A stretch of 64,000 nt of DNA from Lycorma delicatula. Lineage: Eukaryota > Arthropoda > Insecta > Hemiptera > Fulgoridae. Position numbers and translations under genes: made by a program. Positions 23,403 through 32,800 of the stretch are shown in pieces (position 1 is the first letter of the stretch; each line of letters starts with the position of its first letter). Location of the stretch: the NCBI RefSeq assembly GCF_047948215.1, contig NC_134455.1:149030575-149094574 (forward strand), written 5' to 3'. The notes beneath the pieces were generated by a model that saw only the letters and a program-made list of their open reading frames with translations, did not search any database and had not been told where the DNA came from.

Positions 23403-24401
23403 TATATCTATAGATAACTTGGATGTAAGTGTTGTGCACTGTTTATTAGACTTTAATTTGAAATTGCTACATATACTCTTCCTTTTTTTTTCATCGGTTA
23501 ATCTTTTTTTTTTTTTTTCATCTACTTATAACTTACTTCTGTTTCTGTTCTAGTGATGTTAATGCATTTACAATTGCTAATTGTATGTGTTTGGCATAAA
23601 GGTTTTTATTATACTACCGTGTAATTTTTGAGGAGTTTCGCTGAGAACTTCTTATCATATGATTTGGGATGTGATCCAGTTTATTAAAGGTTTGCGTAAA
23701 TGTAACTGTAAAGAAGTTCTGAAAAAAGAAATTATTTCAGTTTTATTAGTGGTAGAGATGAAAATTATGTTTTTGCAATAACTCAGGTTTTCATTCTCCG
23801 ATTTTCAAAAAAAAGATGTCATCTCATTTACATTGAAATGTTTATTTAAGTTAATTAGACATGTATGGTAAAGATTATAGAAATATAAAAATTGTTAAAA
23901 TTGACGTAGCCTTCGCACTATAACTTACGAACATTGTTACATCGTATTTTTTAATTTTTTAGGAAAATCTAGTGTAAATGAGTGTATAGATTATTATAAT
24001 AATCTTTGAACAGAAATAGAGATATAAGATTTTTTTAAGAAACACAAAATGGCGGGCAGAAAGTAAACGAAAGGAAAATCGTAACTTTTTCATAGTACAA
24101 TTTTTATTAATTTGTATGTAGAATCCGAAAATGAATACTCGCTTTGTCACCTGTACGAGCATATGTTCTATTTATGTTTACTATCCGAATATAAAATATT
24201 ACTATGCAAACATCGATAATAAGAAAATAAGTCACTGTTTTTTCTTTATCAATATTTTGTGATATTTATACTCATAATCCCATTATGTAAACAATTGCAT
24301 TAACAAAAAAAATAATAGAAATAACAAAGAAAATGTCACTAGTCCACTTTTATTACAGTCTCTCATATTATTCTCTTACTGTCTCTTAGAGAGCCTTCTA
24401 A
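23403..24401. other. Non-coding; left part probably Jockey 3' untranslated region
   Basis: Immediately after the ORF2 stop come T-rich runs at about 23484-23520, then ordinary AT-rich sequence. No poly-A tail or target-site duplication for the Jockey element could be fixed. Confidence 0.35.
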
Positions 24402-24580
24402 CCTTATAAAAATGGTACGAATGGTAGCGTCTCGGCCTTTCATCCGGAGGTTCGAATCCCGGTCAAGCATGGCACTTTCACACGCTACTTGTTATTCATC
24501 TCATCCTCTGAAGCAATACCTAACGATGGTCCCGTAGGTTAAATAATGAAAAAAATAGAACAAACCCTTATTAAAATGGT
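24402..24580 (+). mobile_element. SINE1 copy a (tRNA-derived) with its target-site duplication
   Basis: The insertion is 24417-24565. Flanking 15-mers CCTTATAAAAATGGT (24402-24416) and CCTTATTAAAATGGT (24566-24580) differ at one position and form the target-site duplication. The body opens with box-A-like GAATGGTAGCGTCTCGG. It carries the box B GGTTCGAATCCCGG, then CACACGCTACTTG, TTCATCTCATCCTCTGAAGC and the tail GGTCCCGTAGGTTAAA plus A-rich end. About ten 5' bases seen in other copies are missing. Transcription would be from an internal RNA polymerase III promoter; mobility would depend on a LINE. Confidence 0.88.
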
Positions 24581-25108
24581 TATCATGGCAACATGTAAAC
24601 AGGGCGACGAAGATATAGATGATGCCACGTAAGAGGAAGATAAGGAATCAACCAGCAGACTAATAATTAGTCGATTCAGTAATAGATTATTACAATTTCC
24701 ATCAGCTTTGTTTATTAAAGACTGTTTTTTATTACCAAAATTATAATCATAATCGTAACTCGCTTACTTTTGTTTTTAACTTTAGTATTATAATTATGAC
24801 TGTAACAAATTTTAATTAAAGGCTTTTCATTTTAATTAATATCAAAGACTTAATTTGTAACGAGTTGTGTACCAAAACAAAAATAAATTTTTCCCTTGCC
24901 AAATATCACCCGCTTTTTCACTCACGTTAATTATGCAATTCGAATATAAGACTCAATTTAGGTAACTATTTAAGTAAATATCATTTTTTATTCGTCTTAA
25001 GCGTCAATCAAAAGTGAGCGCGGAAACAGCGACCAGTCGGTCGATTAATTCAAAGATGTTAAGTTAATTATACAGAATAAAAGCTGCAGAGTGACCATTA
25101 CTAGAGAG
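24581..25108. other. AT-rich non-coding DNA
   Basis: Nothing recognised between the SINE1 copy and the hAT element. Confidence 0.45.
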
Positions 25109-25134
25109 CAGTGACTTTCAACCTTTTTAGCTCT
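25109..25134 (+). repeat. hAT left terminal inverted repeat
   Basis: It begins CAGTGACTTTCAACC and pairs imperfectly with the right terminus at 29868-29893. Confidence 0.75.
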
Positions 25135-26341
25135 ACGACCACCAATGAATAAAAAAAAAGTACAATAAATATTTTGCGACTCCCGGCCTGAACCCAATGA
25201 AATCTAGTTAAAACTTTTTAGCTGCGTTGATAACGACGTGTATGAACATACACGTATGAAGTGTACAAACATGAGTAATTTACAGGTTTCAATTTCACGT
25301 GTACATGCTGCTTGTAATTTGGTCTGCTTGTATAATATTCATTATGAGAGCTTCACGATCGAACATGCATATGATACATTTGACACGTCGTGCTCTGAGC
25401 AGCATAAAAGAGGCGTAAGGCGTCAGTTTAGTTTCGAATGCAAAGTGTGCGTCTGGTGCCTTTATTTAAGTTTTTAAAAGTGTAGTTTCATTGAAACTAA
25501 TAGTAACTGATGTTTCGGTTTTACAGTTTGCGATCAAACGGTGTAATTGATTTTTTTAAAAATTAAATTCCTACGCAAAATGGATAAATTTGTGAAAAAA
25601 CGTAGAAAGCCTTCTACATCCAGTGAATCGTTTTGTAAGAAAACAGGTTTGTACAATGATAGTTATTTAAATTATGGTTTTATCTACTGGATGGAAAGCC
25701 ACAGTGTGTTGTTTGCTTTCAAGTCCTCTCCGATGAAAACATGAAACTACCAAGATTAATTCGACACTTGGAAATTAAACATAGGGATCGTAAAAGTAAA
25801 CTGTTGGAATGTTTAGAAAGAAGATATTCTTTGAAAAATCAAAAAGCTTCTATTTGTAAATGAAGCCATACTGATAAAAGTAGACTTCAAGCATCATATC
25901 TTGTAGCATTAAGAGTAGTAGCTAAGATGTCCAACCCTTATATTGCCTGCTGCAATTGATTCAGTCAGTGTTTTAATAGGCAAAAAAAAAACTGTGGAAG
26001 TGACAAAAAAACTGAAAACAATTCCGCTTTCTAACGAAACAGTAACAAGACGAATCGATATCGTGACTGCCGATATTCGCGATCAGATAATTCAGCAAGC
26101 GAGTCCAAGTGAATTTTTCAGTATTCAATTTGATACTTCATAATCAAACGGACACACAAAAAATTCCACAGTCATTACTATCCAGCGTGCGGCTCAAAAG
26201 CTGACGTATGAACGATCAAGATGGGCTGAGTCCACTGTCGTGATTACTTCAGAGGGGAGGAGGACAGGTGTTATCGGTGCTGGCGATGGGGTATATCGCG
26301 GCGCGTTGCTAGGGCCCTGAGGCCCTGATAGAACTAATTTA

Positions 26342-26455
26342 TGCTTTACTTGTGAGAAACCGGGTCACAGGCGGGAGCGATGCCCGGAAGCGACATGTTG
26401 TGCGCTGTGTGGTACGGAGGTCTACCGAGCCAGAGGATGTTCGTCAACGAAATGA
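26342..26455 (+). pseudogene. LINE ORF1 C-terminus: two CCHC zinc knuckles
   Basis: The frame reads CFTCEKPGHRRERC, a perfect C-x2-C-x4-H-x4-C knuckle. Next comes CALCGTEVYRARGC, where the His is Tyr (TAC for CAC). It ends GCSSTK at the TGA of 26453-26455. Such knuckles close the gag-like ORF1 of R1/TRAS/SART-type elements, which binds the element RNA. Upstream (26135-26341) the frame is broken and the rest of ORF1 is absent. The stop overlaps the ORF2 start as ATGA. Confidence 0.82.
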
Positions 26456-28426
26456 AGTTCCTCCAGTTTAATGCCAACGGAAGTAGACAGGCCGTGTACC
26501 TGTGCTGGGAGGGGGCTCAGCGAGAGCCGATAGACGTGATTCTGGTGTCTGAGCCGAACAAGGTGATGGTGGAGGGTTCTCGATGGATAGTGGACATCCG
26601 GGGCGACCATAGGGCTACCATCGGCTAGTGTGCCAGTGGTCGTCTGGGGAGTTGAGAGAGTCTTTGTGTGAGCTGACCTATTTGGCTTGGAGGTGTATAG
26701 ATGCTACCACTCGCCCGGAACCGACATAGAGGATTTCCTTTCTTGGACGATGTGGGTGCAGAAGTCACCAGGAATAGTAGCAGGAATTTACTGGTGATGG
26801 GGGACTTTAACGCCAAGTCTCCCGAATTTTCTGATCGAGTAATGTCAATTAGAGGCCTTCACCTGAGTGAGAGGTTGAGTCGGCTCGGGCTCAGCTGCAT
26901 TAACGGAGAAGACGATACGTTCTAATGGGGAGAATCGAAATCGGCTATGGACTTGGCATTTGTTACGGAGGATCGTGTTGGCTACTATTTAACTGGAAAC
27001 TGTTGAAGGAGGAATGTCTATCAGATCATAGGCTTATCAGGTTTGATTCACTAATAAGTCACAGGATTCACCCTCCGGCGAGGTTGGCCATCTCCAACGT
27101 AGGCTGCATCAAGTTTTCCCGAAAGATTGACGACCGGTTGATTAGAGTTGAGTCTCCTGAGAAGTTTGCAGAGATAGTAGTGGACGAGTGTAAGTTTTCT
27201 CGGGTGACTTACAACCGAGCGAGAAGAAGACACGTTTTTTTGGTGGAGCGTGGAACTTGACAGGTTATACAAGGACGAGGTTGGTCTCGGTGAAGAAACC
27301 CGGTACGGTGGAGGCGCCCACTTCGTATTAGCCCATCTGCCTTATTAATAATCTCACGAAGCTTTTCGAGAGGATGCTTGAAGCCAGGCTCCGTGAGAAG
27401 ATTACGATGAATAGAGGGAGGTCTGCACGTAAGGTAATATGGCTTTCGACCTGGGCGGTCGACGGTCGGTGCAGTCGACGCGGTGATGAAGATTGTGGAT
27501 GCAGTAGCGGCGAGCATTTAGAGGACGTGCAGGATTCCGTAGATGGTACTTCTCGACTTCCGCATTGCCTTTAACTCCCTCAGTTGGACTCAGTTTTCCG
27601 GGCGCTGAGGGGGTGGGTTGTGAGTGGCTATCTTAGGAGGGTGTTGGAAGACTATATTAATGGTAGGAAGCTAGTGTAAAAGCTTGGTGATACTGATCTC
27701 TAGTTCCGATCCACGTGTGGAATGCCCCAGGGCTCCGTTTTCAGTTCCCATCTGTGTAATATTGTGTACGATGGGGTTCTTCGGTTGCAAAACACCCGGA
27801 GTGTCACTTTATCGCCTACGCTGATGATTTGGCTCTGATGGTTGTGGTGGTGGGGGTAAAGACCGAAGAGGAGGTGATGCGTGCAGCGAATGCCGCTATC
27901 GTGAGTGGATGGCCAGGGTGGAACTCCATCTGTCCTGCGATAAATCTCTGTTTGTCCCAATGGGGGAAGGCGGCGGCTGGTGCCCTTGCGGATTATGATG
28001 GAGAGAGCCATGGTCCAATCACAGGAGGCCGCCAAGTATCTTGGGATGTGGTTGAACCTTTGGCGGTCATTCGCTATTCACATCCGTGCTGTGAGTGAAA
28101 AAGCTGGGCAGTCTGTCAAATACTTGGTTAAGTTACTAACGAACGTTATAGGGTCCCGTGCGTCGAAGAGGAGACTGTACGCACTTGTGGTGACCTCGGT
28201 TCACTTCTATGGCACCCCAGTGTGGAAGAGAGCCACGGTGGTAGGGCGTAACAGAAGCCTCTTAGAGGGAGTACAGTACCGTATGGCTCTTAAGGTGGCG
28301 TCAGCATACGCCTCGGTCTCGACAGAAGCGGTGGATGATGGGGGCCGGAAACGGTATAGCCGGGCCTGGCATTTCCCTCATGTGGCGGCTGGAGGCGACA
28401 CCTCCTGGAACCGTGCTAATGCGTAA
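26452..28426 (+). pseudogene. LINE ORF2: AP-like endonuclease and reverse transcriptase, broken
   Basis: The ATG at 26452 starts MKFLQFNANGSR, the usual opening of R1-clade endonucleases. It continues with DVILVSEPNK and DGD-type residues, LLVMGDFNAKSPEF (about 26790), a CINGEDDTF segment and the catalytic LSDHRLIRF (about 27020). Reverse-transcriptase motifs follow: YRPI-like SYPICLINNLTKLFE with a stop, YGFRPGRSTVGAVDAVMK (about 27438), motif A LLDFRIAFNSLSW (about 27550), motif B GMPQGSVFSSHLCN (about 27719) and motif C FIAYADDLALMV (about 27808). The thumb part is YLGMWLNLWRSF, SKRRLYALVVTSVHFYGTPV and QYRMALKVASAYASVSTEAV. The frame is broken at 26626, near 26925 and at many later points. 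The C-terminal Cys/His region expected after STEAV is missing; poly-A follows within about 130 bases. Catalytic residues GDFNA, SDH and YADD survive, but the gene is dead. Confidence 0.87.
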
Positions 28427-28601
28427 TTGCGGGTCCGGTTCCGGGAGGCAGGGTTAAAAAAAAATTGATGAATCAACAGATGTGGCAAACATTTCAGTTC
28501 TTTTATTTTACAAAATATGAATGTGAGCGACAGATCAACAAATAAAATATATTATTTTGCAAATCAATATCTAGGCATGTAACACGATAATGTTTTTTAG
28601 T

Positions 28602-28616
28602 GGGGGGGGGGGGGGG
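28602..28616 (+). repeat. G15 homopolymer inside the hAT transposase remnant
   Basis: An uninterrupted run of 15 G lies in AT-rich pseudogene sequence about 140 bases past the LINE poly-A. Confidence 0.9.
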
Positions 28617-29867
28617 TTTATGAAGCTACTACAAAGTATAACATAGATTAGGAAGAATATATTGCAATATGTATAGATGGTACAAAGGCGATAAGAAAAA
28701 AGAACAGTGGATTTCTGAAAAAAATATTAAAAGATCGTCTTATACCAAGGACGGAATAGACGAACTACACCTTTCACAGCGTGCCTGCCGTAAAATATAT
28801 GCCGAAAAATCTCAAAAAAATTCATCGTAAAACTGTAAAAAGAGTAATTTTATTAAAAATCTACCATTGCGTAATAGGTTGTTTGCTGAACTATGCGATG
28901 ACATGGGCTAAAAGAAAATATCTCTTCTGTTCAATACAGAGATCAAATGGTAATCACGTGGGAAAGTGTTAACCCGGTAATAATTGGAGTAGCGAGATGA
29001 ACGCCATTCTCAATGGTAATGAGTATTGCTGTCGGGTTACTTAGCTGATGGATTTTCACATTTAAACAACTTGAATGTGAATTTACAAGGAGGTGATAAA
29101 AAAAAATGTTATTAACGATAAAGTTCATGCTTTCATTAAGAAGCTTGATATCTGCATTATTTACCTTCAAAGCAAATATTTTTGTATGTTTCCACTCACT
29201 TCCAGTTATCCTGAGAAAAATTTGAATAAAGAAGACACTATTATTCGCTACAGTTTGGATACCATAAGATATATTTTCGGGAGCTAAACATTCAGTTGGC
29301 GGAGTATTTCCCAAAAGATAAAAATAATTTCTCAAAGAGATGTCAGATTATTACATTGAGGAATAACTTTACTGAATCCATTTAGTGAAAACGTTGTTGC
29401 AGCTGTTAAGTTACCGGTTGAAATTCACGACCAGATCATTGAAATATTTGCGATAAAACGTTACAACTACAATTCACATCTGAAGATTCAGATACGTTTT
29501 GGCTTGTTGGTTAAAGTGAATATGGAAATTTAGTCACAGAAGCATTGAAAATATTAATCCCTTTCGCCACGTCTTAACTCTGTGGAAAGGGTTTTTCTTC
29601 TACGGTTGCGCTAAAATGTAAATAAGGAATCGTCTTTTATCACATGAAAAACACTTTGCTTTTGTTTGCTCCTAACACACATCCACGTATGGAGAAACTT
29701 TTAATTGATAAACAAAATTAATTTATTTTCTTTACATTTTTACTTAAAAATTTAAGTAAAGTGTTTAATGATTTTTTTTACTTCATAAAATGATTTCATT
29801 ATTGTTACATGTAAAGTTGTAGACTAATTTCGCGACCACCTTTCGTAACACCGCAATCCCCGTGGGT

Positions 29868-29893
29868 TGCAACCCCCAGGTTGAGAAACGCTG
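29868..29893 (-). repeat. hAT right terminal inverted repeat
   Basis: The reverse complement reads CAGCGTTTCTCAACCTGGGG. It shares the CAG start and the TCAACCT core with the left end. Confidence 0.75.
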
Positions 29894-32800
29894 CTTTAGG
29901 TAATATCATTCGAACAGCAATTAAATTGAGTATTCCCTGTAGAAGATATTTTTAACTTGTATCTTCTTTTAGATAAATACTGATGCAAGAGTACTTACTA
30001 TATTTATACTCGTTTACGGCTAAGATTATTTAGGAATAAACGAATTTACGACTATCTGTAACTAACTAATAATAAAAAAATACTCATTTCTCTATAATAA
30101 TTAATTCGGTAGAGTCTGCTGATTATAAATACGTTACAATAAAAATGATTCAGTGACATGGAATTGAAAAAATATACGGAATAAGCTTGCGTTGGCTAAT
30201 GCTTACCAAAAATTGAAAGCGCAGATTGAAGTTTATAAAAGATCAGCAGCAGAGATATTTATAGTACATTTTTTAAAAAGATAACTGATTTTATGAGCAG
30301 GCTTGTGCTGGAATTTTAGTTAAAAGAATTTGTTGATGTTATTCCGAGAAATTTATTTTCATTTCTGCCGTAGCACTTCTAGGAATATATATATATTTTA
30401 AGTCATCTGTCACACATTAAAACAGAGCAATCTAGTTTTATAAACGTATTCAATAATTATTAGCGTTAACTAGGTGTTTATGCAGTAATGAGTTTAGAAA
30501 ACCAGTTTGAAAGACTGTTAACTAATAATATATTTTACAGAAAATTAATTACGAGGAATAATGAAGTAGTAATTATACGAAACCAAGTAACGTAATGTTA
30601 TTAGGAATAACATTTTTTACATTATGCATTTTTGTCGTTTATTTTTAATATTTCTAGTGCTTACGTAATGACGCAACGAAAATTATCATTTTTATATCTT
30701 TGCATCATACCGTTAAGTAGTAAGAAGTTGTGCCTGCAACTTATGTGTACGGCAAAACATAGAACTCCTTATAACTAAAATTTTTATATCGGTATTCGAT
30801 AAATTTTCAGATCAGTGAGTATTTATAAAAAGAGATATATGTAACCTATATACGCGTTTTAATTTATAGAATTTTTATATTTATAAAAGCAAAAATTAAT
30901 TTCTTTTTGAGTGGCTTAATAAAACTATTGAACCTTTTTAAATTTTCTAATAATGTATGTCAAAATATATTTTAAGATTAAGCAGTTCGGAGAAAAAAAA
31001 CACCCTAACGCTTTATTAAAAACGAAAGGTTTGAGTAGAAAAGATATATTCATAATTTTGATAAAAAAATTATTATTTTAATTTCACATTCATGCGTGTA
31101 TCTTGTATAAAATTAAGGAATTGGAGATCGACATTGAATGTGACTTTTTTTATCTTCTTGTTACTTAAATTCCAGCAGAAAATCTTTTAAGTGCGGTGAC
31201 AATATAAATTAATATCATCATGACATCATACGACACCATGAGATCTAAATAAAGAGGTCGTACCTCTCAGTGATGTAATGTAAAACAAAACTGTTCGTTT
31301 AATATAACTATTTTTCACAATCACGTAAATAGATTAAATCTACCTTTGCGTATTTAAAAACTCTCTTTAAATCAGAAATTTTATTTAAAAAATTTTAAAT
31401 TAAATGTCTAATTTCAAATAGAATAGTATTTTGAAAAGAATTATTTATATCGTATTTAGGAAAAACATAAATCAGCAGTTAACGACAGATTTAATGTCTA
31501 TTAAGCATTCTGTATGCTAAAATAACCAAAAAGCTTGTTATTTTACATTTAATCAAAATTTATTTGTGGGAACTTAAGCTGGTTTAAGCAATTTAAAAAA
31601 AAATTAAATACTGAAATATTTTTCCAGCTTCCTATTTATAACACAGACTCTCCAAATGTTACCCCAAAGTGTTGTAACAAGCTAAAATAAATTTTTTAAA
31701 TTGTTTTTATATGCCCCACTATTTTTTAGTATTCCAAATGGATTTAAATCAGTTAATTTTAAAGTTAGATAAAAGGCATTTTTCAAATCGTCATATACTT
31801 TATATCACTTGCACAATTTAGACGCAGTTTGATACAAATATCATACAATTTGACGATACCGTTTCAGAATTAAGGGGAAACAAAAAGTTGACTATCTAAA
31901 AAGTTGCAGATTTGTAAAATATATATTACCGTAAAGAGACCTGACTATTTGTTAATACAGGGAATTTGTATTTTCAGTAAGTCTTTTAAATGATTTATTA
32001 ATTCTATTAATAGTAAGCAGCTAATCATTTATTTAATATGTTTACCACTAAACATATATAAGGTTTCTAGATAAAAATTTATTAATTTTGGTATTAGATT
32101 TGTAACCTAATTATATTTTAGATGAGATGTATAATTTAATTTCTCATCATAAATAAACGGCTGGTTGATAATTATGATGAAAAAAAATGAAATTTAATAA
32201 TAATTTCTAAAACAAATATTATGTAGAAAGTTCTGTAATTTAAGGTCTATTATATCCAAACAGGTGTAAATAAATTTAAAGGATTTTTAATAATTCTTAA
32301 ACATTATTAAACGAGTACCGTTACTGAAAAATAGAAAAAAAATGTTTCCATTCAATATGTCAAATTAAGTTTCTTTTTGTCATTCATCGACTAGTTTAGG
32401 GAAAATGCCAGGTGTTAAGAGTGCCGCAATTGATTAAGGACGTAGGACGAAAGACTCGTGTTAGAATGACTAGACGGGATAGAAAGGATCCTTGTTAACT
32501 ACCTTTCTGTCTATTGATCCTGCAACTGAAAATTCGTCCTGATGACGACGTAATAATAATGATGCCTGTTGATTTTACAAATACAATAAGATACAATGCG
32601 ATTCGATACAATAGCAGGTGTAGAGCGAGACATAAAAAAATACAAAGTCATTTCTCATTTTTAAAGTACACCACGGTGCCTTATATTAGGTAATTAATAA
32701 AATATTTCAAAATTATATCTTTTGTAACTTTCAATATGAACCATCCTACAAAAGAATGTACGGTTCTTCTGTCAATTCGAATTAAAAAAGAAGAAATCCA

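Larger units (their letters stand above)
26135..28464 (+). mobile_element. R1-clade non-LTR retrotransposon, 5'-truncated and internally decayed, inserted in the hAT gene
   Basis: The element carries the end of ORF1 and most of ORF2 and terminates in A9 at 28456-28464. It sits between the hAT codons for FFSIQFD and DESTD. TTGAT occurs on both sides (26130-26134 and 28465-28469); a longer diverged duplication (TTGATACTTCA versus TTGATGAATCA) is possible. GC content is clearly higher than in the host hAT and flanks. A length of 2.33 kb against the usual 5-6 kb, with missing pieces in the thumb and C-terminal region, shows truncation plus deletions. Confidence 0.88.
25580..29721 (+). pseudogene. 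BED-finger hAT transposase pseudogene (ZBED5/Buster group), split by a LINE
   Basis: The start ATG at 25580 gives MDKFVKKRRKPSTSSESFCK. A frameshift near 25690 leads into a BED zinc finger, DGKPQCVVCFQVLSDENM then RLIRHLEIKH (C-x2-C...H-x4-H). Next come LQASYLVALRV, LPAAIDSVSVLIG and PLSNETVTRRIDIVTADIRD, then FFSIQFD at the LINE junction (26134). After the LINE the frame resumes as DESTDVANISVLL (28467) and continues with YIAICIDGTKAI (second catalytic Asp region), PKNLKKIHRKTVKRV, VINDKVHAFIKKLDI and a hATC-like EALKILIPFAT and GFSSTVALKCK, ending LLIDKQN and a stop at 29719. More than ten stops or frameshifts are present. The protein would cut and paste its own element. The shape matches vertebrate ZBED5/SCAND3-like proteins, which are domesticated Buster transposases; this copy is dead, not domesticated. 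Confidence 0.88.
25109..29893 (+). mobile_element. Full-length dead hAT (Buster-like) DNA transposon containing a nested LINE
   Basis: The left end CAGTGACTTTCAACCTTTTT (25109) and the reverse complement of the right end (CAGCGTTTCTCAACCTGGGG, ending 29893) form terminal inverted repeats of the hAT CAG-TG-TTCTCAACC type. A decayed BED-finger/hAT transposase lies between them. The element spans 4785 bp, or about 2.46 kb without the LINE. Flanking 8-mers are CTAGAGAG and CTTTAGGT, only 4/8 identical. The right one fits nnnTAnnn, which I recall as the Buster-group preference. The right sub-terminal part (GCGACCACCTTTCG, GGGTTGCAACCCCC) mirrors the left ACGACCACC and GCGACTCCC. Confidence 0.85.

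Noticed and set aside
26380..26628. Stand-alone 82-codon gene starting at 26380
   Set aside because: Its second half is the LINE endonuclease start (true ATG at 26452); the earlier residues read the ORF1 zinc-knuckle region out of frame.
27209..28035. Minus-strand frames of 102-111 codons
   Set aside because: Shadows of the GC-rich LINE ORF2 on the opposite strand; no domain resemblance.
28943..29335. 130-codon minus-strand gene
   Set aside because: Antisense to the hAT transposase remnant, whose plus-strand motifs (VINDKVHAFIKKLDI) explain the region.
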